Of a stretch of DNA of 32,116 nucleotides, positions 25,024-32,116 are shown one piece after another (position 1 is the first letter of the stretch; each line of letters opens with the position of its first letter). This stretch comes from an uncultured Burkholderiales bacterium (lineage in GTDB: Bacteria; Pseudomonadota; Gammaproteobacteria; Burkholderiales; Burkholderiaceae_C): NCBI GenBank assembly GCA_903949285.1, contig CAJAYT010000151.1, positions 1 through 32,116 on the forward strand, written 5' to 3'. Under the pieces are notes generated by a model. The model saw only the letters and a program-made list of their open reading frames with translations. It was not told where the DNA came from and did no database searches. The translations under genes and the position numbers were made by a program.

Positions 25024-27351
25024 ATGATTCCTCATCCTTTAGGTTATAGCCCTGCTTCTTTGCCTGCGAGCTGGAGTTCAATTGTTTCAGCAAAGATCCT
25101 ACCTACAGAGAACGTTCTAGGTTGGATGCAGGTTGACCTAGATGCGCAGTTATGTTTCAACCCTGGAATTCTAATCTGTACTGAGGGTCGCCTCATAAGC
25201 ATTCAAAAGCGAGCCCACGGCGAATTTCAGACCCAATTATGGGACTTAAGGCCTGAATTAAAGGTGAATTACTTCGATTATGCCGGGGTCGGAAACTTAG
25301 AGCTATTGGATTCAGATTCGAAATTAGTGGCCTGGCGTTTCACGCTCAAATACCAACAAAATGCCTCGCAAATCACAGAGCTTGTGAATTTACTTTGTCA
25401 AAGCTTGGCACTTGACCCCCAAGCTCCCATCAGCCAAGATAGCGAGAGTGAGCGCTTATCACAAGAGAACCGCTGTTCCCAGTGCAAAGCCTTGTTAGAT
25501 GCGAGCGGGCAATGCCGAAGCTGCCAAAGGCAGGCCGCGGCACCCGCTGTCTCTTGGAGTTTATTTAGGCTGTGGCGATTTGCCAAGCCCTATCAATGGC
25601 AACTGCTTAGTGGATTTTTGCTGACCCTGGCCGCAACAGCTGCGACCCTTGTGCCGCCCTATCTCACAATGCCCCTCATGGATGATGTGTTGATCCCGTT
25701 TCAAAACGGGCAGCAAATCGATATCGATAAGGTATCTTTGTACTTAATGGGCCTTTTTGGCTCCGCTTTACTAGCCTGGGGGCTGGGATGGGCCAAGACT
25801 TATATCCTCGCTTTGGTGTCCGAGCGCATCGGAGCAGATTTGAGGACCAGTGCTTATGAGCATCTTTTAAAGTTATCCCTTGAGTACTTTGGAGGTCGAA
25901 GAACTGGGGACTTAATGAGCAGGATTGGGAGTGAAACGGATAGGCTGTGCGTCTTTTTATCGTTGCACCTGCTTGATTTTGCAACCGATGTATTGATGAT
26001 CCTAATGACCGCCTTCATCTTGGTGGCTATTGACCCTTGGCTTGCCGTTGCCACACTCGTGCCGCTCCCCTTTATTGCATGGCTCATCCACATTGTTCGC
26101 GACCGACTGAGAACAGGGTTTGAGAAGATAGACCGAGTTTGGTCAGAGCTAACCAACGTCCTAGCGGACACCATACCGGGCATACGGGTTGTCAAAGCGT
26201 TTGCGCAGGAGGAGCGTGAGACCGCCCGCTTCAGGGAAGCCAACAGGCACAACCTGAATATGAACGATCGCATCAACTTTTTATGGTCCCTCTTCTCGCC
26301 CACCGTCACGATGATGACCGAGGTCGGCTTACTCGTCGTATGGGCCTTTGGTATTTGGCAGGTGGCGCACCACGATATTACAGTTGGTGTGCTGACCGCA
26401 TTTCTAGCCTACATTGGACGCTTTTACAACCGGCTTGACTCCATGAGTAGGATTGTCTCCAACACTCAAAAAGCTGCCGCAGGGGCCAAGCGTATTTTTG
26501 AAATTCTGGACCACGTATCAAGCGTTCCTGAACCCAAACACCCCAAACATTTGGGCGCAGTAAGGGGTGAGATACAAATCAATCAAGCTGGATTTAGGTA
26601 CGGCAACAGAGCCGTCATCAAAGATCTTACGCTCAACATTCAACCGGGTGAGATGATTGGGTTGGTTGGCCAAAGCGGCTCGGGTAAATCGACCATGGTG
26701 AACTTGATTTGCCGCTTTTACGACCTCTCTGAGGGGGCTATACAACTTGACGGCGTTGACATCCGAGACCTCACCTTGGCTGAGTACAGGTCGCACATTG
26801 GTTTGGTTCTACAGGAGCCGTTTTTGTTCTTTGGCACGATCGCTGAGAACATCGCCTACGGACGACCTGCAGCGAGCAGGCAAGAGATCGTGAACGCAGC
26901 GCGTGCTGCCAATGCGCATGAATTTATTTTGCGTCTCCCGCAAGGCTACGACTCACTGGTTGGAGAGCGCGGTCAAGGCCTGTCTGGGGGAGAGAGACAA
27001 CGTATCTCGATCGCCAGAGCCCTCTTGATCAATCCCAAAATTTTAATCATGGATGAGGCAACCTCCTCGGTGGATACGGAGACTGAACAAGAGATTCAAA
27101 AAGCTTTGGATAATCTGGTCAAAGGGCGCACCACAATCGCCATCGCTCACAGGCTCTCAACGCTGCACAAAGCAGATCGTTTGGTGGTGATGGAGGCGGG
27201 ACAAATTGTGGAGATGGGTAAGCACGATGAGTTACTTCAAAGGAAGGGCGCCTACTGGAGGCTTTACGAAGCACAGGCGCGCCAAGCTGAGCAAGACCGC
27301 ACTGCCTTTGGCTCACAGGGGCGTGAAGCCCACGTTGGAGATGGACAATGA
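25024..27351 (+). CDS. cyanophycin metabolism-associated ABC transporter (permease-ATPase fusion)
   Basis: This 775-residue half-transporter is of the exporter type. An N-terminal extension (1-about 175) contains a compact beta-rich segment and a zinc-ribbon-like CxxC-x9-CxxC (Cys151, 154, 164, 167). The six-helix membrane domain (about 190-470) follows, ending in the coupling region near RVVKAFAQEERE. The ATPase domain then shows Walker A GQSGSGKST (about 548), Q-loop LVLQEPFLF, signature LSGGERQR, Walker B ILIMDEATSSVD and the H-loop in AIAHRLST. All catalytic motifs are present, and it is expected to act as a homodimer in the inner membrane. It diverges from cphA'-cphA and overlaps the DUF1854 gene by 4 bp, a pairing I recall being named for cyanophycin loci. 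The cargo is unknown. Confidence 0.9.
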   Translation: MIPHPLGYSPASLPASWSSIVSAKILPTENVLGWMQVDLDAQLCFNPGILICTEGRLISIQKRAHGEFQTQLWDLRPELKVNYFDYAGVGNLELLDSDSKLVAWRFTLKYQQNASQITELVNLLCQSLALDPQAPISQDSESERLSQENRCSQCKALLDASGQCRSCQRQAAAPAVSWSLFRLWRFAKPYQWQLLSGFLLTLAATAATLVPPYLTMPLMDDVLIPFQNGQQIDIDKVSLYLMGLFGSALLAWGLGWAKTYILALVSERIGADLRTSAYEHLLKLSLEYFGGRRTGDLMSRIGSETDRLCVFLSLHLLDFATDVLMILMTAFILVAIDPWLAVATLVPLPFIAWLIHIVRDRLRTGFEKIDRVWSELTNVLADTIPGIRVVKAFAQEERETARFREANRHNLNMNDRINFLWSLFSPTVTMMTEVGLLVVWAFGIWQVAHHDITVGVLTAFLAYIGRFYNRLDSMSRIVSNTQKAAAGAKRIFEILDHVSSVPEPKHPKHLGAVRGEIQINQAGFRYGNRAVIKDLTLNIQPGEMIGLVGQSGSGKSTMVNLICRFYDLSEGAIQLDGVDIRDLTLAEYRSHIGLVLQEPFLFFGTIAENIAYGRPAASRQEIVNAARAANAHEFILRLPQGYDSLVGERGQGLSGGERQRISIARALLINPKILIMDEATSSVDTETEQEIQKALDNLVKGRTTIAIAHRLSTLHKADRLVVMEAGQIVEMGKHDELLQRKGAYWRLYEAQARQAEQDRTAFGSQGREAHVGDGQ

Positions 27352-27875
27352 ACACCGAAATCATCAACAGTTACACACACCAAATCAATCCCTCCCCGTC
27401 CTTCGCCTTGCATAAAAACAGCATGGGGAAATGGGTATTGATGTTGGAGGACCAATTAGACCCGTCCAATCACCAAGCTTACGAAGAAGTGGTGGTGGTT
27501 CGCGCCTTTCCAATTGAGGCTCCAAATGCCGGTATCTCCATACTCAGCAGTGACGCTCGGGAGTTGGTTTGGATTGAGACGCTTGAGTCACTGAGCGACG
27601 CCCAAAGAGCGAGCTTAGAGGAGGCGCTTAGGGAGCGAGAGTTTATGCCTGAGATCTTAAAACTTGACAAAGTATCGGGCTTTACAACCCCTTGCATTTG
27701 GCATATCCAGACCTCCCGCGGTCCCACCGAGTTGGAGCTCAAGGGCGAGGAGGATATTAAAAGACTATCTGGTAAAACACTGATTGTGAGCGATAGATAC
27801 GGGGTGCAGTTTCTCATCAAAGATCTGCCCCTACTAGACCGGCACAGTCGAAAATTACTTGACCGCTTTTTCTAA
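27348..27875 (+). CDS. DUF1854 protein, cyanophycin metabolism-associated
   Basis: This 175-residue protein has no signal peptide or membrane helix. Typical DUF1854 features are the acidic LVWIETLESLSDAQRASLEEAL, then REFMPEILKLDKVSGFTTPCIWHIQTSRGPTEL (broken here into shorter visible parts: EFMPEILKLDKVSGF, and CIWHIQTSRG) and the C-terminal SDRYGVQFLIKDLPLLDRHSR. The start overlaps the ABC transporter stop (ATGA), so translation is coupled and a physical partnership with the transporter is likely. Function is unknown; the family is known mainly from its fixed link to this transporter and to cyanophycin synthetases. The operon ends at the hairpin at 27932-27959. Confidence 0.9.
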   Translation: MNTEIINSYTHQINPSPSFALHKNSMGKWVLMLEDQLDPSNHQAYEEVVVVRAFPIEAPNAGISILSSDARELVWIETLESLSDAQRASLEEALREREFMPEILKLDKVSGFTTPCIWHIQTSRGPTELELKGEEDIKRLSGKTLIVSDRYGVQFLIKDLPLLDRHSRKLLDRFF

Positions 27876-27931
27876 TGAGAAGACCGGCGCATCTGACAGT
27901 CCTTGATCAAAACGGCTAGGCTCCAGCAAAA

Positions 27932-27959
27932 GGGTAGATGGTTTTAAAACGATCTACCC
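27932..27959. terminator. bidirectional terminator hairpin between DUF1854 gene and dnaJ
   Basis: GGGTAGAT (27932-27939) pairs with ATCTACCC (27952-27959). The interior is G, the palindrome GTTTTAAAAC, then G, so the stem can extend past one G-G mismatch. Short T runs follow on both strands (CTTTG on plus, CTTTTG on minus). It sits between the convergent DUF1854 and dnaJ genes and probably ends both transcripts. Confidence 0.65.
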
Positions 27960-27974
27960 TTTGCGCTATTTGGG

Positions 27975-29111
27975 TTATTTAAAAAACCCCTTTAATTTAT
28001 CCGCCCAACCGTCTTCATTGGGTGAGTGCTTGGCACCGCCTTTTTTGAGCGACTCATCCAACTCGCGCATGAGCTTTCTTTGGTGCTCGGTCAATTTAAC
28101 GGGAGTCTCAATATTAATGTGACAATATAGATCGCCCGGGAAACTGGAGCGAACGCCCTTGATGCCCTTACCCCTTAATCTGAACTGTTTGCCCGATTGA
28201 GTGCCCTCTGGAATATCGATCGTAGCCTCACCCTCCAAAGTAGGAACAGTTATCTCCCCGCCCAGTGAGGCGGTCGTAAAGCTGATCGGTATGGCGCAGT
28301 GCAAGTCATCTGCGTCACGCTCAAAGATGTCATGCTTTTTGAGCCTGATTTCAATGAACAAATCTCCAGCCGGGCCACCGTTGGTACCAGGCTCCCCGTT
28401 ACCGGAACTTCTGATGCGCATGCCGTCATCGATACCGGATGGGATTTTGACCTCAAGCGTCTTTTGCGTTTTTGTCTTGCCTTGTCCGTGACAAGTTGTG
28501 CATATCTCGGGGATGATGCGACCCGATCCCCTGCAGTGAGGACAGGTTTGTTGCACACTGAAAAATCCTTGTCGCATCTGGACAGATCCGCTGCCTTGAC
28601 AAGTTGTACACGTCTTAACGGAGGTCCCCGGCTTTGCACCCGTGCCCTTGCAAGGCTCACAGGCGTTCCAGCTCGGTATCTTGATTTGAGTCTCTTTGCC
28701 CTTAGCAGCCTCCTCCAAGGTGATCTCCATGGCGTAGCTGAGATCGTTGCCTCTGTAGACTTGACGTCCGCCTTGTTGACGGCGGGCTTGGCCAAAGATG
28801 TCACCAAAAATATCACCAAACGCATCAGCAAAACCACCGCCGCCAAAGCCCCCTGCACCAGGCCCGCCGCGCATATTTGGATCCACCCCTGCGTGACCGT
28901 ACTGATCGTAGGCGGCTCGTTTGTCCGGGTCGGAGAGCATTTCATAAGCCTCTTTGGCTTCCTTGAATTTAGCCTCTGCATCCTTGGACTTCTCACCCTG
29001 ATTGCGGTCGGGGTGATGCTTCATCGCTAACTTGCGATAAGCCTTTTTGATGTCTTCGTCACTGGCGTTTTTTGCAACACCGAGGATCTCATAAAAATCG
29101 CGTTTAGCCAT
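27975..29111 (-). CDS. dnaJ: chaperone DnaJ (Hsp40)
   Basis: This 378-residue type I J-protein delivers unfolded clients to DnaK and stimulates its ATPase. The J domain has HPD at residues 33-35. A Gly/Phe-rich linker ([21 protein letters not shown]) follows. Four CxxCxGxG zinc-finger repeats are then visible: [24 protein letters not shown] and CTTCHGQG. The C-terminal client-binding domains end in LKGFFK. The start is the ATG at 29111 ([11 protein letters not shown]); a TTG at 29138 would add nine unlikely residues. It is the last gene of the grpE-dnaK-dnaJ operon, separated from dnaK by 123 bp containing a large hairpin. Confidence 0.97.
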   Translation of the reverse strand: MAKRDFYEILGVAKNASDEDIKKAYRKLAMKHHPDRNQGEKSKDAEAKFKEAKEAYEMLSDPDKRAAYDQYGHAGVDPNMRGGPGAGGFGGGGFADAFGDIFGDIFGQARRQQGGRQVYRGNDLSYAMEITLEEAAKGKETQIKIPSWNACEPCKGTGAKPGTSVKTCTTCQGSGSVQMRQGFFSVQQTCPHCRGSGRIIPEICTTCHGQGKTKTQKTLEVKIPSGIDDGMRIRSSGNGEPGTNGGPAGDLFIEIRLKKHDIFERDADDLHCAIPISFTTASLGGEITVPTLEGEATIDIPEGTQSGKQFRLRGKGIKGVRSSFPGDLYCHINIETPVKLTEHQRKLMRELDESLKKGGAKHSPNEDGWADKLKGFFK

Positions 29112-29138
29112 GATGGTTTTGTAATTGTTCGAGTACAA

Positions 29139-29177
29139 GCGCCGCGAAGTGTCTTTTGTAAAGACGCAGCGCGGCGC
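29139..29177 (-). promoter_or_regulatory. two-tier hairpin in the dnaK-dnaJ intergenic region
   Basis: GCGCCGCG (29139-29146) pairs with CGCGGCGC (29170-29177). Inside, GTCTTT (29151-29156) pairs with AAAGAC (29160-29165) around TGT, with a 4 x 4 internal loop between. In dnaJ mRNA (minus strand) it lies about 28 nt before the start codon. There is no T run on the dnaJ side, so it is more likely an mRNA-processing, stability or translation-control element than a terminator. Confidence 0.6.
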
Positions 29178-29234
29178 AATGAATTAATTGATCCAAGAAT
29201 TGCAAATAAGGACCAAAGATTTTAGTGGTTTTGG

Positions 29235-31181
29235 TTAGCCTTTCTTGACTTCCTTGACCTCTGCGTCAACGACGTTGTCATCGTTGGGCTTGGAGGATGC
29301 ACCAGCGTGAGCGTGCTCTTCGTGTCCAGCTGCTGCGCCGCCGCCGGCCTGAGCGGCCTGCATATCCGCGTAGACCTTTTCACCGAGCTTTTGACTTGCA
29401 GTCATCAAAGCCTCGGTTTTGGCATCTATCTCAGCTTTATCTTCGCCTTTGAGCGCCTCTTCAAGTGACTTAAGCGCAGCCTCGATGGCTTCTTTCTCGC
29501 TCGCCTCAATCTTGTCCCCGTGCTCACCCAAACTCTTCTTAACACTGTGCAGTGCAGAATCGGCCTGGTTACGAGACTGGATAATCTCTAACTTTTTCTT
29601 ATCCTCTGCAGCATTGATCTCGGCGTCCTTGACCATTTGCTGAATCTCTTCCTCAGACAAACCAGAGTTGGCTTTGATGGTGATCTTGTTCTCTTTACCA
29701 GTTCCCTTGTCTTTTGCACTGACATGCAAAATACCGTTGGCATCAATGTCAAATGCAACTTCAATTTGCGGTGTGCCGCGGGGGGCTGGAGGGATTCCCT
29801 CTAAGTTAAATTCACCCAAGGACTTGTTCGCGTTCGCCATCTCGCGCTCGCCTTGATAGACCTTGATGGTCACAGCGGGTTGGTTGTCATCTGCAGTGGA
29901 GAAGGTTTGCGCAAATTTGGTCGGAATCGTAGTGTTCTTTGTAATCATTTTGGTCATTACACCGCCTAAGGTTTCAATACCCAAAGACAATGGTGTAACG
30001 TCAAGCAACAACACATCTGTTCTATCACCAGAGAGTACTTGACCTTGAATCGCTGCGCCAACGGCGACTGCCTCATCGGGGTTCACGTCCTTGCGGGGTT
30101 CTTGGCCAAAGAACTCTTTGACCTTCTCTTGAACCTTTGGCATGCGGGTCATACCGCCCACCAAAATCACGTCATGAATGTCGCCCACGCTCACCCCAGC
30201 GTCCTTGATCGCTGTGCGACAAGGTGCAATAGTGCGCTCGATCAACTCCTCAACGATGGACTCAAGCTTGGAGCGAGTAATCTTCACGCTCAAGTGTTTG
30301 GGTCCGGATGCGTCTGCGGTGATGTAGGGCAAGTTGACATCGGTTGATGTAGCGGAGGAGAGTTCAATTTTCGCCTTCTCAGCAGCCTCTTTCAAGCGCT
30401 GAAGGGCGAGCACGTCTTTGGAGAGATCTACGCCCTGCTCTTTCTTGAACTCAGCAATGATGAAATCAATGATGCGTTGGTCAAAATCCTCACCGCCAAG
30501 GAACGTGTCACCATTGGTTGAGAGAACTTCAAATTGTTTTTCTCCGTCAACATCGGCAATCTCGATGATGGAGACGTCAAACGTACCGCCGCCCAAGTCA
30601 TAAACAGCAATCTTGCGATCACCCTTCTCATTCTTGTCTAAGCCAAACGCAAGAGCCGCAGCTGTTGGTTCGTTAATGATGCGCTTGACATCTAGGCCTG
30701 CAATACGACCTGCATCTTTGGTTGCTTGGCGCTGGGCGTCGTTAAAGTACGCAGGCACTGTGATGACGGCCTCGGTTACTGCCTCGCCCAAATAATCTTC
30801 AGCTGTTTTCTTCATCTTACGAAGAACTTCTGCACTAATTTGTGGAGGAGCCAACTTGTCCCCTCTTACCTCAACCCAAGCGTCCCCGTTATCGGCTTTG
30901 CTGATTTTGTAGGGCATCAGGTTAATGTCTTTTTGAACCTCTTTCTCCTCGAACTTGCGTCCGATTAAACGCTTGACAGCGTAAAGCGTGTTGCGTGGAT
31001 TCGTGACAGCCTGGCGCTTTGCAGAAGCACCCACCAAAATCTCACCATCCTCCATGTAGGCGATGATTGAAGGGGTTGTTCTTGCGCCTTCAGCGTTTTC
31101 GATCACCTTGGTTGTATTGCCCTCCATGACAGCAACACATGAGTTAGTGGTTCCTAAATCGATACCAATCATTTTTCCCAT
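29235..31181 (-). CDS. dnaK: chaperone DnaK (Hsp70)
   Basis: This 648-residue Hsp70 is an ATP-driven folding chaperone of the cytosol. The nucleotide-binding domain opens [18 protein letters not shown], has [17 protein letters not shown] and the phosphate-2 loop [13 protein letters not shown], and ends at the interdomain linker [13 protein letters not shown]. The substrate-binding beta domain and helical lid follow, with a C-terminal His- and Ala-rich stretch ([11 protein letters not shown]) before the conserved acidic-basic end [12 protein letters not shown]. It starts at an ATG with GGAG about 9 nt upstream. Expression is probably driven both from the grpE promoter and from a sigma32-like element at 31246-31273. 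Confidence 0.98.
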   Translation of the reverse strand: MGKMIGIDLGTTNSCVAVMEGNTTKVIENAEGARTTPSIIAYMEDGEILVGASAKRQAVTNPRNTLYAVKRLIGRKFEEKEVQKDINLMPYKISKADNGDAWVEVRGDKLAPPQISAEVLRKMKKTAEDYLGEAVTEAVITVPAYFNDAQRQATKDAGRIAGLDVKRIINEPTAAALAFGLDKNEKGDRKIAVYDLGGGTFDVSIIEIADVDGEKQFEVLSTNGDTFLGGEDFDQRIIDFIIAEFKKEQGVDLSKDVLALQRLKEAAEKAKIELSSATSTDVNLPYITADASGPKHLSVKITRSKLESIVEELIERTIAPCRTAIKDAGVSVGDIHDVILVGGMTRMPKVQEKVKEFFGQEPRKDVNPDEAVAVGAAIQGQVLSGDRTDVLLLDVTPLSLGIETLGGVMTKMITKNTTIPTKFAQTFSTADDNQPAVTIKVYQGEREMANANKSLGEFNLEGIPPAPRGTPQIEVAFDIDANGILHVSAKDKGTGKENKITIKANSGLSEEEIQQMVKDAEINAAEDKKKLEIIQSRNQADSALHSVKKSLGEHGDKIEASEKEAIEAALKSLEEALKGEDKAEIDAKTEALMTASQKLGEKVYADMQAAQAGGGAAAGHEEHAHAGASSKPNDDNVVDAEVKEVKKG

Positions 31182-31198
31182 TTTTCTTCTCCGTAGAC

Positions 31199-31221
31199 GT
31201 CGCTTGCGTTTAGTTAGCGAC
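31199..31221 (-). promoter_or_regulatory. hairpin in the dnaK leader
   Basis: GTCGCT (31199-31204) pairs with AGCGAC (31216-31221) around an 11-nt loop. It lies just upstream of the dnaK ribosome-binding site in the mRNA leader. Its role is unknown; an influence on translation or mRNA stability is possible. Confidence 0.35.
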
Positions 31222-31245
31222 TAATTGTTAAAACTGTTAAATCTA

Positions 31246-31273
31246 ATCTGTGGATAACTTTGTAAATTTCAAG
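31246..31273 (-). promoter_or_regulatory. putative sigma32-like promoter of dnaK, overlapping a DnaA-box consensus
   Basis: Read on the minus strand, CTTGAA (plus 31268-31273) is followed after 14 bp by CCACAGAT (plus 31246-31253), a partial match to the heat-shock -10 CCCCATnT. The same site contains TTATCCACA (plus 31249-31257), a perfect DnaA-box consensus. The -35 match is exact but the -10 is weak, so this is tentative. Confidence 0.4.
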
Positions 31274-31305
31274 CTAAACCATGAATTAATTTCATACTTA
31301 GCCCC

Positions 31306-31938
31306 TTATTTAGGAGCAGATACCGTAATCAAAGCGGGCCTGATGACCCTGTCCATGATCAAATATCCTTTTTGCAATACCGACACCACAGTGTTAGGCT
31401 CTTGATCTGCGGGCACCACGCTGATACCTTGGTGGTGGTGGGGATCAAACTTTGCACCAGCCTCAGGGTTGATCTCAAGAACCTTGTTGCGTTCTAATGC
31501 ACTTTTAAGCTGACGAAGAGTGGCCTCTGAGCCCTCTCTGATTTGCTCTATCGTGGCCTCTTTGATAGCAAGTCCTGCCTCTAGACTATCCGCTACGGGC
31601 AACAAACTCTCTGCAAAACTTTCGATTGCAAATTTGCGAGCCTTGGAGACTTCCTCGTCCGCTCTACGCCTGGCATTTTGAACATCAGCCTGTGCGCGCA
31701 AGAACTGATCGTTCAATTCAGACACCTTGGCCTGCAATATGGCGACCTCGGCCAACGCTTTTGACAGGGGATCCAGATTTTCATTGCTTGGAGCCTGACT
31801 CTGCGACGCTTGATCTGGATGTCCGGCGCTCTCTGGGGTACCCGCCCCGCTGTGGGACTGGGGATTGTGAGCAGGTTCGCCACCAGCTGAGCTGTGGTGG
31901 TCGTGGGACGATTCACCGTTGTTATTTTGTTCTGACAT
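31306..31938 (-). CDS. grpE: GrpE, nucleotide exchange factor of DnaK
   Basis: This 210-residue dimeric co-chaperone releases ADP from DnaK. After an unusual His-, Ser- and Gly-rich N-terminus of about 55 residues (for example [17 protein letters not shown]), a long coiled coil runs through [20 protein letters not shown]. The C-terminal beta domain is conserved ([33 protein letters not shown]). The ATG at 31938 has GAAGAG 5 nt upstream; the GTG at 31944 is an unlikely alternative. It is the first gene of the grpE-dnaK-dnaJ operon, preceded by a sigma32-like promoter. Confidence 0.95.
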   Translation of the reverse strand: MSEQNNNGESSHDHHSSAGGEPAHNPQSHSGAGTPESAGHPDQASQSQAPSNENLDPLSKALAEVAILQAKVSELNDQFLRAQADVQNARRRADEEVSKARKFAIESFAESLLPVADSLEAGLAIKEATIEQIREGSEATLRQLKSALERNKVLEINPEAGAKFDPHHHQGISVVPADQEPNTVVSVLQKGYLIMDRVIRPALITVSAPK

Positions 31939-31974
31939 ATGCACTCTTCAGTTAAATTGATTCTTGACTGGTGA

Positions 31975-32001
31975 GTTGCGGGCAAAACTTAATAATTCAA
32001 G
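31975..32001 (-). promoter_or_regulatory. putative sigma32 heat-shock promoter of grpE
   Basis: Read on the minus strand, CTTGAA (plus 31996-32001) and CCCGCAAC (plus 31975-31982) are separated by 13 bp, close to the sigma32 pattern CTTGAA-N13/14-CCCCATnT. It lies about 37 bp before the grpE start codon. No CIRCE inverted repeat was seen, which favours sigma32 over HrcA control. Confidence 0.55.
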
Positions 32002-32116
32002 GGCTATTGCCTAAATAATTCTTAAAATTTGCTCAAAAAATGAGTTGAAGTAAATATTTAATTAATACTATTAAACTCATATCACTATTTTTGTATTTCT
32101 AAAGAATTAATTAAAT

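Noticed and set aside
28250..29030. Two frames of about 245 codons overlapping dnaJ, one on each strand
   Set aside because: Both are shadows of the well-supported dnaJ reading frame.
31182..31305. CIRCE (HrcA operator) upstream of dnaK
   Set aside because: The TTAGCACTC-N9-GAGTGCTAA pattern is not present here or upstream of grpE.

Overview
The window looks like chromosomal DNA of a free-living betaproteobacterium, most likely Burkholderiales. The evidence is a Bug/TctC-type solute receptor next to an amidohydrolase, paired cyanophycin synthetase genes, two alpha-E/ATP-grasp/transglutaminase clusters and a grpE-dnaK-dnaJ operon. By eye the base composition is moderate, lower than in most Burkholderiales. 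I do not name a genus. No rRNA, tRNA, CRISPR array or complete insertion sequence was found.

Layout. (1) 1-1038: mostly gene-poor, with a possible 3' end of a membrane-protein gene, a strong terminator at 322-351 and a good sigma70 promoter at 978-1006. (2) 1039-3213: an ACMSD-type amidohydrolase and a periplasmic Bug-family receptor, a pair expected to catabolise or take up a small carboxylated compound. (3) 3572-5946: an accessory island with an AbiEi/AbiEii type IV toxin-antitoxin operon, its palindromic operator/promoter, and one or two small membrane-protein genes that may be a single gene split by a frameshift. (4) 5955-7019: one unrecognised minus-strand gene and about 650 bp of remnants and hairpins. 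(5) 7020-8449: a stand-alone Skp/OmpH chaperone with its terminator, then a SAM methyltransferase. (6) 8672-19209: two arms of the amidoligase-like ATP-grasp/alpha-E system. The minus arm holds a DUF2126 transglutaminase, an ATP-grasp/alpha-E fusion and a small transglutaminase. The plus arm holds separate ATP-grasp and alpha-E genes. A secreted adhesin-E-like gene lies between the arms. (7) 19312-27875: a secreted protein of unknown family, then the cyanophycin locus (cphA' and cphA on minus; a zinc-ribbon ABC exporter and DUF1854 protein on plus). (8) 27932-32001: grpE-dnaK-dnaJ on minus with sigma32-like promoter elements and a two-tier hairpin before dnaJ.

The most interesting signal is in the two cyanophycin synthetases. 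CphA keeps both synthetic sites (ATP-grasp and a Mur-ligase P-loop) but has lost the HxxEH motif of the N-terminal domain. The adjacent, shorter CphA' keeps HxxEH and the ATP-grasp but has lost the Mur P-loop and the C-terminal Mur domain. This suggests two enzymes with divided tasks, one making or trimming primers and one polymerising. About 19 kb of contiguous ATP-grasp, alpha-E, transglutaminase, cyanophycin synthetase and exporter genes suggests, by inference, a larger peptide-synthesis, modification and export system than storage-polymer synthesis alone.
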